From contig AP024676.1 of the NCBI GenBank assembly GCA_025998955.1, positions 1,302,001 to 1,366,000 of the forward strand: a DNA stretch of 64,000 nucleotides, read 5' to 3'. Below are positions 16,661 through 25,759 of the stretch, in pieces (position 1 is the first letter of the stretch; each line of letters opens with the position of its first letter). A model generated the notes under the pieces. It worked only from the letters and a program-made list of their open reading frames with translations, was not told the origin of the DNA and ran no database searches. This DNA is from Candidatus Roseilinea sp. (lineage in GTDB: Bacteria; Chloroflexota; Anaerolineae; J036; Brachytrichaceae). A program made the translations under genes and the position numbers.

Positions 16661-19600
16661 TCACACGCTTTCCTTGCGAGACGCTGGCGCTGCCGGTCCG
16701 GCCAGCAACCGTTCCAAGCGATATTCAGCCGCTTTCGCCGCTGCAATCAACGCTCGAGCCCTAGCGCCCGTATCCTCTGCTTGTTGATCGAGGCGCACTG
16801 CTGCATCCAACGCCGTTATCAACGACTCGAACGCCTCCTTGTTGAAGTAGGTCGCGCCATCATGCACGTTGATTTGAAGCAGGGCCTGAGCGTCGGGGTC
16901 GTCGAATAGCGCCCGAAGTGCGACGAAGGGAAGATGAGCGTCGAGCATCGGGGGTTCGACATCATCGGGCGTGGGGAGTGGGAGATGAGCGAGTGACGCG
17001 AGCAGGTCGCGATGCGCCATCAGCAGCTTGACCTGCATCACAGCCTGCCACGCCTGCCGGTCGTCCAAGCCGAATTCGCGCAGAGCAGCCTGCAACTCGT
17101 CGCCCAAGCGCCAACGGGTGAGCCACATCCGGCTGACCCGCTCTGGGCTGTCTTCTTGGGTCGGCCTGGCCGCGCCAAGGGCTTCGACAGGCTCAACCCG
17201 CGATAGCCCCATCACCTTGGTCAGATGGCGCGAGAGTAGCCAGCCCAGTACAGTTGCAAGCGTCAGTTCGTCGTCCGGCAGCCGGCCTTGCGCGCGCAAC
17301 GCGACAAAGCGGCGCACATCCTCACGAACGGTACGGGCAACCTCGCGACAGGCATCCACATCCACGGCATCGCCGCCCTTGCTATGGCGCTGAATCGCTT
17401 CGAGCAGCGCCTGCGCACGCGCTTCGAGGTCGTCAAACGCCTGCGCGTGCTCGGTCGCGTCCGGCGCCGACGCACCGACCAGGCGCTTCATCAAGCCAGC
17501 ATCTACCAACCGACGGAAGGCGCGCGCCACCGGCGTCAGCCGCACGATCTCCAGTTCCTCCGCGATGCTCGCCACCCAGCGCCCTTGCAGCCGGGCGTTC
17601 AGCTCGGCGTAGGGATGCGCAGCGTCATCCCGCACCTCGTCAATGCGGTCGAAGACGTGATACTCGTAGGCGCGCAGCTCCGCATATAGCCCATGATTGC
17701 ACAGCTCACGGCTGCTGCGGATGAATTCGAGGCCGCTGATGGCGTCGTGGAACACGACGAAGTGCGACTCGTCATCGTGCAGGCCAAGCGCTTCACCGAG
17801 CGTGGATTGTGTGAGCACCTTCTCATCGCCGCGCTTGACGGCGTACGCTGCCGATATGCGAATCCAGCCGCGCGCCTCGGCGAATTTGTTGTGATACAGC
17901 ACCAGCGTCCTTTCGTCGCCGTAGGCGTTCGAGTAGGCGAACACGTCCTCGTTCACCCGGCCATCCGGAGCGTAGAAATCGAACAGGCGAAACTGATCCA
18001 CGCCGGCAAAGAGGTAGCGCTTCTTCAACAGCGGGAAGATCTCGCGTTCATGCCGGGCGACCAGCTCTTGGTCGGGCCACTCCCACAGCTTCGGGTAGCG
18101 AAACTCCATGCCGTATTTCTCGGTGTAGCCTTCGATCTGGCCATGCCCGAACATGGGCAGGCCGGGCATGGTGCACATCAGCACGCACACGCCAAAGTAC
18201 TTGTCGCCCTTGCCGAATTGCTCGACGGCCGTCTTCTCATCTGGGTTGTTCTGGAAGTTGACGTAGCGGCGCAGGATTTCGGGATCGAACTCGATGGTGT
18301 TCTTGATGAGCTGGCGATACTCATCGTTCTTCTCGTCGCGCAGCATGTTCATGAACGCGCTGTTGTAGACGCGGTGCATGCCGAGGGTGCGCACGAAGTA
18401 GCCCTCCAGCATCCAAAACGCCTCGGCCAGCAGCAGCGTATCGGGCGCTTCGACTGCCGCGCGATCCACCACCTCGCGCCAGAACTCGTTCGGCATCCGC
18501 GCGTCGAACTCCTCGGCGGTCATGCCGTGGCCGGCGCGCGACGGAATCGCCCCACCCGCCCCCGGCTCGGGGAACCACAGCCGGCGGATGTGCCGCTTGG
18601 CCAGCGTCATGGCGGCGTCGAAGCGAATAATCGGGAACTGCCGCGCCACATGCAGGATGGTCTGGATCACCGCCTCGCGCGCCTCGGGATTGAGATAGTT
18701 GATCTGCGCCGTGTCGTTCCATGGAAAGGACGTGCCGTCGTTGCCGTGATAGATGTAGCGCACATCGCCTGTCCAACGATCGAGGCGCTTGAAGACCACG
18801 GCGGCGTCGGTGCGGGTGTAGTAGTGATCTTCGAGGAAGATGCCGACGCGCGGGTCGCCGGAGAGATCTGGCCCGTTGAACGTATACGACGGGAAGGGCG
18901 GATGATCGAGCGAGAGGAAGTAATCCGGCCGCTCGAGCACCCACTTCGAGTCAATGCCCATGTGATTGGGCACCATGTCGCTGGCCAGCCGAATGCCGTA
19001 GCGCCACGCCTGCGCCTTAAGGTGGTTCAGCGCCGCTTCGCCGCCCAGGTCTTCGGCGATCACATAGTCGTAGAGCGAATAGGCCGAAGCAACGGCGTCG
19101 TGCGCGCCCATGAGCTGCTTGATGCGCTGTGACGCTTTGCTGCGCTCCCACAGGCCGATCAGCCACAGGCCGGTGAAGCCCCACTTCGCCATTTGGGCCA
19201 ACTCTTCGTCCGGCACTTGGTCGAGCCGGGTGATGGCGCGCTGATACTTGCGCGAGAGCTGGTCGAGCCAGACGTAGGTGTTCTTGGCCAGCAGCACCAG
19301 CCGCGGCATCCAGTCCGTATCGGGCGTGAAGGCTTCATATTCGACCACGCTAATGTCGCCCGACGGTGCGGCGTAGGTGCCGCGCAAGTCTTCGATGGTC
19401 GGCACCAGCGCCGGCCCTGGTCCGCCGAACCCGAACGCCGCTTTCTCGTCTTCGCGGATCAAGTCGAAGCCGATCAGCAAACGCGTCAGGAAGCGGCTGA
19501 ATGCCTCGCCGAAATACGGTGCCCACCGCTGCCGGATGAACTCCAACTGGCCTTGCAACGAACCCGGCGCAGCACGCGCCGGCGCCTGCAGCATCTCGAC

Positions 19601-20206
19601 CAGCGTCTGGTTGTCCGGGCCGAAGCGCGGTTGCTGATCGAAAAATGCGCGAATCGTCGCGATCACCTGGCGGTAAGCCGTGCCTTCGGCGACTTCGGCG
19701 TCATCGAACAACTCGTCGAACGGCTGAAAGGCCGGATTCTCGTTCTCCAGCCACAACATCATCAGCTCCTCGAGCGCATCTACGCTGTTCGACGCCAGAT
19801 AGGTCGCCGGGTCCATCTCACGGCGATACACCGCGACCGGCGGAAAGCGATCGGTGAAGCGCGCCAGCGTCGCATACACCGCCTCTGGCCCAAGCTGTTG
19901 GCTGGCGTAGTCGAGCGCGTCGCTGAAGACGCGCCGATCCAGCGAAAGCTGCCCGCGCCGGCGCAACTCCTCATCGTAGAGCCGGACGACCAGATGCGAT
20001 AGCTCGTCAATCAACCCCATGGCGTTCAAGTCGCCGGCGCGGACGGCGCGGTCGGGGTGGCGGGCAGCGTCGCGTCGGTCGTTCATGCGCTGGGCGAACT
20101 CACGCACGGCGCGCAGGTCGGCGAAGACCGCGTTGCCGGTGAACTGATAGATGGACTGATCGAAGTCGTAGCGGTCGCGGGCGGCGCGGGAGATATGGAA
20201 TTCCAT
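16661..20206 (-). CDS. Very large GH13 alpha-amylase-family protein
   Basis: A 1181-residue protein with a GH13 TIM barrel in the middle. Visible motifs: region I DMVPNHMG (~410-417), region II RFDAAMTLAKRH (528-539, nucleophile D530), region III LLLAEAFWM (Glu ~595) and a GHGQIEGYTEKYG segment near 700. About 300 residues of helical N-terminal sequence and ~330 residues of helical C-terminal sequence have no recognised domain. There is no signal peptide, so it should be cytosolic. The start at 20206 (MEFHISRAARDRYDFDQS) was chosen because upstream residues are encoded antisense to nothing conserved and overlap the SnoaL gene. It lies 11 bases after the SnoaL-like gene. Alpha-glucan hydrolysis or transfer (trehalose/maltose-type) is likely, but the exact reaction is unknown. 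Confidence 0.82.
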   Translation of the reverse strand: MEFHISRAARDRYDFDQSIYQFTGNAVFADLRAVREFAQRMNDRRDAARHPDRAVRAGDLNAMGLIDELSHLVVRLYDEELRRRGQLSLDRRVFSDALDYASQQLGPEAVYATLARFTDRFPPVAVYRREMDPATYLASNSVDALEELMMLWLENENPAFQPFDELFDDAEVAEGTAYRQVIATIRAFFDQQPRFGPDNQTLVEMLQAPARAAPGSLQGQLEFIRQRWAPYFGEAFSRFLTRLLIGFDLIREDEKAAFGFGGPGPALVPTIEDLRGTYAAPSGDISVVEYEAFTPDTDWMPRLVLLAKNTYVWLDQLSRKYQRAITRLDQVPDEELAQMAKWGFTGLWLIGLWERSKASQRIKQLMGAHDAVASAYSLYDYVIAEDLGGEAALNHLKAQAWRYGIRLASDMVPNHMGIDSKWVLERPDYFLSLDHPPFPSYTFNGPDLSGDPRVGIFLEDHYYTRTDAAVVFKRLDRWTGDVRYIYHGNDGTSFPWNDTAQINYLNPEAREAVIQTILHVARQFPIIRFDAAMTLAKRHIRRLWFPEPGAGGAIPSRAGHGMTAEEFDARMPNEFWREVVDRAAVEAPDTLLLAEAFWMLEGYFVRTLGMHRVYNSAFMNMLRDEKNDEYRQLIKNTIEFDPEILRRYVNFQNNPDEKTAVEQFGKGDKYFGVCVLMCTMPGLPMFGHGQIEGYTEKYGMEFRYPKLWEWPDQELVARHEREIFPLLKKRYLFAGVDQFRLFDFYAPDGRVNEDVFAYSNAYGDERTLVLYHNKFAEARGWIRISAAYAVKRGDEKVLTQSTLGEALGLHDDESHFVVFHDAISGLEFIRSSRELCNHGLYAELRAYEYHVFDRIDEVRDDAAHPYAELNARLQGRWVASIAEELEIVRLTPVARAFRRLVDAGLMKRLVGASAPDATEHAQAFDDLEARAQALLEAIQRHSKGGDAVDVDACREVARTVREDVRRFVALRAQGRLPDDELTLATVLGWLLSRHLTKVMGLSRVEPVEALGAARPTQEDSPERVSRMWLTRWRLGDELQAALREFGLDDRQAWQAVMQVKLLMAHRDLLASLAHLPLPTPDDVEPPMLDAHLPFVALRALFDDPDAQALLQINVHDGATYFNKEAFESLITALDAAVRLDQQAEDTGARARALIAAAKAAEYRLERLLAGPAAPASRKESV
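17179..17199. repeat. REP-like palindrome inside the GH13 coding sequence
   Basis: GGGCTTCGACAGGCTCAACC is a variant of the CCCTTCGACAGGCTCAGGG element that recurs in many bacterial genomes. Here it lies in frame in the C-terminal extension of the GH13 protein and encodes RVEPVEALG. Its presence suggests insertion into, or exaptation as, coding sequence. Confidence 0.5.
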
Positions 20207-20217
20207 GCTCGGTGAGG

Positions 20218-20703
20218 TCACTGCAACTGTCGCATCATCTCGGCCATGTCGAAATACACCTTCTCGCCGTCGAACTTCTGGGCGGCGCGGTTCCACGGGA
20301 AGTAGATGATGATCTTGACGCTGACCGGTCGGCCGGTGGCTTCCAGGCCGGCCCACGGGCCGAGGTGCGTGCCGGTCATCTCGGCGAACTCGGTGACGCC
20401 CTGTGGGCCGATGACGATGTCGTAGACCTCGAAGTGCACGTCGGGAAACGCACCGAGGAAGGTGAGGTAGAAATCACGTGCACCGTCATGCCCCTCCCAG
20501 CGCTGGCCGGTAGGGATCAGCTCGTACACACACGACTCCGACAACGTGGCGATCAGGCCGGGGATGTCGCGTGCATCTTCGGCGCGCGAATGATCAATCC
20601 ACAGCTTGCGGATGCGCTTGTATTCCTGCGGATCAACATCCTGGATGATGCGCCGGCGGATGCTGGGTTGGCCGGACTGAACCGTCACGGGTTGCTGATG
20701 CAT
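20218..20703 (-). CDS. SnoaL-like (NTF2-fold) protein
   Basis: A 161-residue protein with an NTF2/SnoaL-like fold: YKRIRKLWIDHSRAEDARDI, then LIATLSESCVYELIPTG, WEGHDGARDFYLTFLGAFPD and VKIIIYFPWNRAAQKFDGEK. The 'F.D....' after GAFPD and the paired His/Asp positions are typical of ester cyclase or limonene-epoxide-hydrolase-like proteins. The substrate is unknown. It is the first gene of a probable pair with the GH13 gene, which starts 11 bases downstream. Confidence 0.72.
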   Translation of the reverse strand: MHQQPVTVQSGQPSIRRRIIQDVDPQEYKRIRKLWIDHSRAEDARDIPGLIATLSESCVYELIPTGQRWEGHDGARDFYLTFLGAFPDVHFEVYDIVIGPQGVTEFAEMTGTHLGPWAGLEATGRPVSVKIIIYFPWNRAAQKFDGEKVYFDMAEMMRQLQ

Positions 20704-20854
20704 GGCTGCATTTTAGAACTTTCCCGAAGTTGTGCTAAGCCTTCGAAGGTTAGACTCACAATTTTGTGTTATAAGGCCAACAAATTGACGTGGACCCGTC
20801 ATCAACGGATCATGGTCGAGCAAAGTTCGGTTCACTAAACAGGGAGGAGACGAA

Positions 20855-21449
20855 ATGGGATCCCCGAAAGTGATCGAAGTGCGTGAGCCGGAGATCATCT
20901 GGCGATTGTTCAACACCACGTCATTCGCATGGCTGTGGTTGATTCTGCGCATATGGCTGGGCATCCAATGGCTACAGTCGGGTTGGGGCAAAGTGGGCAA
21001 CCCGGCGTGGATGCAGGGCGGCGCGGCGTTGAAAGGCTTCTGGGAGAACGCAGTGCGCGTGCCAGACACAGGCCGCCCGCCGATCGCCTTCGTTCGATTG
21101 GTACCGCGACTTCATCAACTTCATGTTGCAGAACGGCTGGTATACCTGGTTCGCTCCGCTGGTCGCCGTTGGCGAAGTATTGGTCGGCATCGCCCTCATC
21201 GTCGGTATGCTCACCGCCATCGCAGCCTTCTTCGGCGGTTTGATGAATTGGAACTTCATCATGGCCGGCACGGCCAGCACGAACGCGTTGTTATTCGCCA
21301 TCGCCATCCTGCTCATGCTGGCCTGGCGCGTAGCCGGCTGGTACGGCGTGGACCGCTGGCTGCTGCCGAAGCTGGGCACACCCTGGGGCGAGGTGACTGT
21401 GCGCGAAGCAAGGGGCAGCGCGTTGCGCGATACCCAGCCGGCGCGCTAG
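20855..21449 (+). pseudogene. DoxX-family membrane protein, frameshifted
   Basis: The first frame starts at 20855 (MGSPKVIEVREPEIIWRLFN) after AGGGAGGAGA at 20839-20848. It reads the DoxX opening (LRIWLGIQWLQSGWGK, ALKGFWENAV) as far as PPIAF near 21090. The protein then continues in another frame (FDWYRDFINFML, WYTWFAPLVAVGEVLVGIAL, FIMAGTASTNAL, VAGWYGVDRWLLP) to the stop at 21449. The break sits at a direct duplication TTCGTTCG (21089-21096): removing one TTCG restores ...IAFDWYRDF. The restored protein of about 197 residues has four membrane segments and normal DoxX length. It could be a real recent mutation or an assembly error. Confidence 0.85.
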
Positions 21450-21468
21450 TCAACCATCGGACGACGGC

Positions 21469-22260
21469 CTAGCGCTCGAACTCGATTTCCACTTGCTCGA
21501 ACCCGGCCTTGCGGAGGAATTCAGCAAGTTGTAGCCGGGTCATCGTCTCGGCAATCTCGAGCATCGCTGCGTTGCGCTCGGCTTCTGCGCGCAATTTGCG
21601 GCGCGCTTCGTCCAGGGCTTCTAGCTCCAGCCCCTCGTATTCGGAGAACAGCCAACTGCGCTGACTGTCGAACACGCGCGACGCCTCGGGCAATAGCTCG
21701 ACGGTGAGCACCTGCGCGCGCGGCACTTTGATCTTGATTTGCCGACCGTTGATCTGGACGTCGGACGGTTTGATCTTGCTCAAGTCCACGCCGGCGCGAA
21801 TCCGGCCTAGCGCCATGATCACGACGCGGTCGCTGCCGAGGAGTATGCCGCCGATCCCGCGACGTTGTCGTGTTCGCTCGACGACGGTCGAAGCGGTGTA
21901 TTCCACAGTGCTCAGGTCGCCCAGTTCGCTCCACTTCGGCGGCGGCAGCGGTGTCGGTGTAGGCGTGGGTGTGGGCATTGGGGTGGACGTTGGCGTCGGT
22001 TCCGGCGTTGGCGTGGCCGTGGGCACGGGGGTGGGCGTGGGCGGCTCGGTCGGAGCCGGCGTAGCCGTGATGACGATCAGCTTTTCGACCGTTTGCACGA
22101 CGGTCGGTCGCTCGGCGATCGGTTCAGGCTGCGCCGCCGGCCGGGAGGCGATGGATAGCGCCGCGACCACACCGATCGCCACGATGGCGAGGGCAGCGAT
22201 CGCTGCGGCAATCACCAAAGCATACGGACGGGTCCAGAACGGGCTGTCGTTCGATTGCAT
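21469..22260 (-). CDS. Membrane-anchored DUF4230-like protein with Thr-Pro linker
   Basis: A 263-residue protein: one N-terminal membrane helix (YALVIAAAIAALAIVAIGVV), a linker of TPTPTP repeats (about residues 65-105), then a domain with LGDLSTVEYTASTVVERTR, IMALGRIRAGVDLSKIKPSD, VQINGRQIKIKVPRAQVLTV and a final helix with conserved EAERNAAMLEIAE. This matches the DUF4230 pattern (type II membrane proteins of unknown function with the domain outside the cell). It converges on the DoxX gene. Confidence 0.75.
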   Translation of the reverse strand: MQSNDSPFWTRPYALVIAAAIAALAIVAIGVVAALSIASRPAAQPEPIAERPTVVQTVEKLIVITATPAPTEPPTPTPVPTATPTPEPTPTSTPMPTPTPTPTPLPPPKWSELGDLSTVEYTASTVVERTRQRRGIGGILLGSDRVVIMALGRIRAGVDLSKIKPSDVQINGRQIKIKVPRAQVLTVELLPEASRVFDSQRSWLFSEYEGLELEALDEARRKLRAEAERNAAMLEIAETMTRLQLAEFLRKAGFEQVEIEFER

Positions 22261-22320
22261 TTACTTCCTCGCACACTACGCTCGTATGCCGCGCTGCACC
22301 TCGGACGCGGCGAGCGTATC

Positions 22321-23346
22321 CTACGCAATCTGTAACACTTTCGCGCCGCGTATTTTGCCGGTCTTCAACTCTATCAGCGCCCGATTCGCTTCCTCCAACG
22401 GAAAGACCTGCACATCGGGCTTGATGCCGATTTGCGTCGCCAGGCTCAAAAACTCGCGCACATCGGCGCGCGTGACGTTTGCCACGCTCTTGACTTCTTT
22501 CTCCAGCCACAGGTGCGATGCGTAGTCGAGGCGCGACAAAGCATCTTTGTCCGACGCTTCTTTGCGGATGGCGTTGATGACGAGTTTCCCGCCCGGCTGC
22601 AGATGCTTCAGCGCTTCGACCACCGGCTTCCAGGCCGGCGTAGTGTCAATGATGGCGCGCAGCTTCGCGGGCGGTTCATCGGTCACGTCGCCCGCCCATA
22701 CTGCGCCGAGTTCCAGCGCGTGCTCACGCTCCTCTGGTCGGCGCGCGAACACGAATATCTCCGAATGAGGGAAGCAATGCCGAGCCGCCTGAAGCACGAG
22801 ATGGCCCGACGCGCCAAAGCCAGTCAAGCCCAAGCGCTCACCGCCTTGCAGCTCGGTGAGCCGAAGCGCACGGTAGCCAACCGCGCCGGCGCACAACAGC
22901 GGCGCGGCCTCGACATCCGTCAAGCCATCGGGCAGGCGATACGCGAAGTCCTCGCCAACGGTCATGTACTCGGCGTAGCCGCCGTTCACGTCGCGCCCTG
23001 TCGCTCTGAAGTTCGGGCACAAGTTCTCGCGCCCCGAGCGGCAGAAGGCGCATACGCCGTCGGCCGAGTGAATCCAGGCTACGCCGACCCGGTCGCCGAT
23101 TGCGAATACGCTTGTGTTGCGACCCAGCGCTGCGACGCGCCCGACGACTTGGTGGCCGAGGACGACCGGCAGGCGCGGCATCGTACGACCTTCGATTTCG
23201 TCCAGGTCGGTGCGGCACACGCCACAAGCAGTCACGCGAATCAGGATCTCGCCCTCAGCCGGTGCCGGTTCGGGCAGGTCGGCGAGCCGCAACGGTGCTT
23301 CGTTCTCTTGCAGGCTGGCGAGCTTTTCCAAGCGCATCGCTTTCAT
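22321..23346 (-). CDS. Zinc-dependent alcohol dehydrogenase (MDR superfamily)
   Basis: A 341-residue medium-chain dehydrogenase. Catalytic zinc ligands are expected at C44 (CGVCRTDLDE) and H65 (VLGHQVVGR). The structural zinc lobe reads DGVCAFCRSGRENLC, with C99, C102 and C110 and an Asp (D96) at the first ligand position, as seen in one AdhP/AdhA-like subgroup. The Rossmann motif is GLTGFGASGHLVLQAARH. It should oxidise an alcohol or reduce an aldehyde with NAD(P). It lies 6 bases downstream of the bicupin gene and is probably cotranscribed with it. Confidence 0.87.
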   Translation of the reverse strand: MKAMRLEKLASLQENEAPLRLADLPEPAPAEGEILIRVTACGVCRTDLDEIEGRTMPRLPVVLGHQVVGRVAALGRNTSVFAIGDRVGVAWIHSADGVCAFCRSGRENLCPNFRATGRDVNGGYAEYMTVGEDFAYRLPDGLTDVEAAPLLCAGAVGYRALRLTELQGGERLGLTGFGASGHLVLQAARHCFPHSEIFVFARRPEEREHALELGAVWAGDVTDEPPAKLRAIIDTTPAWKPVVEALKHLQPGGKLVINAIRKEASDKDALSRLDYASHLWLEKEVKSVANVTRADVREFLSLATQIGIKPDVQVFPLEEANRALIELKTGKIRGAKVLQIA

Positions 23347-23352
23347 CGCGCG

Positions 23353-24066
23353 TCACTCTTTCACGAGATGGGCATCCTCGGGGCGAATGATGGCCGGCGC
23401 GGTCGGGTCGAAGCACACAAACTCGAAGTAGCGCAACGGCGTCGGGCCGACGTTGACGATGCGATGGTGATGGGTGGCCGGCACATGCTGGTAGTCGTTC
23501 GGTTGCATTACGCCGCTCAGCCGCTCAATCTCGATGCGCGCCTCGCCCTCGAGGATGTAGATCATCTTCTCTTTGATGCTCTCTACCATCACCTCGGTCG
23601 CTGCACCAACCGGTAAGACGCGCACGTAGGTAGTGATGCGCTCGTCGGACGGCATGGACTCGGTCGCATCAGGTGCGAAGGCGCTCTTCAACGGTGCGTG
23701 GCCCTCGAACGCGCCGGGCTTGAAGTCCTTGTAGCGCCAGCGCGCGTGCTTGTGGTTCGGTGTCACGAGGACGTAGAGGCACACCGTTTCGTCGCCGACC
23801 AGCCAGTAGTTGTGATAGCGATCCGGCGGCATGAACAGCAGATCACCCGGGCCGACGCGCTGCTTGCTTGCGCCGACCTGGATGTCCATCTGGCCGGCAG
23901 CGATGTAGATGATCTCCGAAGCATCGTCGTGTGCGTGCGGAAGCGGGCCGAGTGGATCGTTGATGAACCAGTGGGCATCGGGCGTCCACACCAGCGCGCG
24001 TGAGCGGATTCGCTCCGTCCAGATGAGCGGTTGCTTCATCCATTCGAGGTAATTGGGTTTGATCAT
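23353..24066 (-). CDS. Bicupin-domain protein
   Basis: A 237-residue protein from the ATG at 24066 (MIKPNYLEWMKQPLIWTERI). It has two cupin motifs: LPHAHDDASEIIYIAAGQMD followed by PGDLLFMPPDRYHN, and later EKMIYILEGEARIEIE followed by QPNDYQHVPATHHHRI. Metal-binding His/Glu positions are present in both halves. The function is unknown; cupins of this type can be isomerases, dioxygenases or sugar-binding regulators. It precedes the alcohol dehydrogenase by 6 bases, so the two probably act on the same metabolite. Confidence 0.78.
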   Translation of the reverse strand: MIKPNYLEWMKQPLIWTERIRSRALVWTPDAHWFINDPLGPLPHAHDDASEIIYIAAGQMDIQVGASKQRVGPGDLLFMPPDRYHNYWLVGDETVCLYVLVTPNHKHARWRYKDFKPGAFEGHAPLKSAFAPDATESMPSDERITTYVRVLPVGAATEVMVESIKEKMIYILEGEARIEIERLSGVMQPNDYQHVPATHHHRIVNVGPTPLRYFEFVCFDPTAPAIIRPEDAHLVKE

Positions 24067-24159
24067 GGCGTTGATAAACGGTCGGCAGCCGTTCGCCCTG
24101 TGCGAACGGCCTGCCACCAATTATCGCCAACGATCGCGGGTGTCAAATGGGGAGAAGCA

Positions 24160-25616
24160 CTAGCAGGAGCGCGGAGAAGAATTCTGAACAACCAGCGGCA
24201 AAAAGGCGTTCGCGGCCGGCGGCGTCGGTGATGCGGCCCCCGGTAGTGTGGGGACGGGCGACGGGGTCGGCGTGCACGTGGGCGTGGGCGTCGGGGTGAG
24301 CGTGGATGTTGCAGTGGGCGTGGGCGTCGGGCTGGCACGCGGTGTGGGCGTCGCACTCGGCGTGCGCGTCGGCGTTGGGCTGGCGCCCGGCGTCGCCGTG
24401 GAGGTAGCGGTGGGCGAGGCGGCATAGCTCGAAGTCAAGCGATAAACTGCGCCGCCGTAGTGCAGCAGATAAAGCTCCCGATTGGCATCCTCGCCGAACG
24501 AGAGATGGCGTAAGCCGTATCGGCGATCTGCACCGTCGAGAACACACCCGGGCTGGTCTGCCACGCCGACCACACGCGACCGCTGCCAAAATCCCCGTAG
24601 AAGTAGTTGCCGCTCAGCCAGGGATAGTTGTCCCCACGATACACATAGCCGCCGGTGACGGAGATACCCAAGGAGCGGCCGTAGTCGGCAAACGGTGGAC
24701 GGGGCGGGATGCCGCTGGCCGGACAGCTGTTCGAGTAGGGAAGCGTGCCCTCGAACTGGCTCCAGCCGTAGTTCACGCCGGCGCCCTGGTTCACCGGCGC
24801 GTAGTTGACCTCCTCTCGCGCGCCCTGCCCCACATCGCCGATATACAGATCGCCGGTGACGCGATCGAACGAAGCGCGCCATGGATTGCGCAGGCCGATC
24901 GCGAAAACCTCAGGGCGCTGATTTGCGGCGAAGATGTTGCCGCTGGGGACGGTGTAGGTGATCTGCCCGACGACGTTGATGCGCAGCAGCTTGCCGCGCA
25001 GATCGTTCACGTTTTGCGCGGCGCAAAACGGATCGCCGCCTCCGCCGCCGTCGCCCACGCCGATGTACAAATTGTTGTCGGGGCCGAAGCCGATCCAGCC
25101 GCCGTTGTGATTGCTCTGGCCGGGATGCGGGATGGTCAAGATGATCGCAGCGCTGTTGGCGTCGGCGACGTTGGGGTTCGCTGAGACGTTGTAACGTGCG
25201 ATCACCTGATCGCCGTTCTTGTTGGTGTAGTAGACGTAGAAGCGACCGGTCTGCGCATAGTTCGGTTCGAAGGCCAGGCCAAGCAACCCTTCTTCGCTGC
25301 CGGAAGACTGCACCAGATTGGTGATGTTCAAGAACGGGGTGCTCAGCAGCGATCCATTTTGGAAGATACGGATGACGCCGGCGCGTTCGACGATGAACAA
25401 CCGCACGTCGCCCGCATGGGTGACGAAAACCGGCTGGTTCAGGCCGCTCACGACTAACGCGAAGCCATAGGTGATGCCGGGCGTATTCGGTGGAAGATCG
25501 GGCGCATCCGGCGTCTCATCCTGTGCTGCGCCGGACAGAGCCCAGCCCAATATCGAAAACGCAGCGAGCGCGGCAGACACGACCCGGCGCGCATGCCTTG
25601 AACAGCCTACTTGCAT
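24160..25616 (-). pseudogene. Secreted PQQ-dependent sugar dehydrogenase-like protein, frameshifted
   Basis: From the ATG at 25616 a signal peptide (ends ALSGAAQ) leads into a six-bladed propeller of the soluble glucose/aldose sugar dehydrogenase family: NQPVFVTHAGDVRLFIVERA, GLLGLAFEPNYAQTGRFYVY, HNGGWIGFGPDNNLYIGVGD, GLRNPWRASFDRVTGDLYIG. Near 24505 the frame goes wrong (ISRSARMPIG), while the neighbouring frame carries the natural continuation FGEDANRELYLLHYGGAVYR. That frame then runs through a long TPTPTP tail to the stop at 24160. A single missing base after CTCTCG would explain it. The intact gene would give about 485 residues. Extracellular oxidation of a sugar with PQQ is expected for the family. 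Confidence 0.82.
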
Positions 25617-25759
25617 TGCTCCAGTGTATGGCGTCCGGCGCTGCTGCAGACGACTATCTCCCTACACCTTTGTACTCAACTAGCGTACCGTGCGGGCTGG
25701 TGGACAGTCGTCAGGCTCAACACGGCGCTGGCTTCACCAACCCGCAAGGTAGACACAGC

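Noticed and set aside
17693-19132. 479-codon ORF antisense to the GH13 gene
   Set aside because: Antisense shadow in GC-rich DNA; the opposite strand encodes conserved GH13 motifs.
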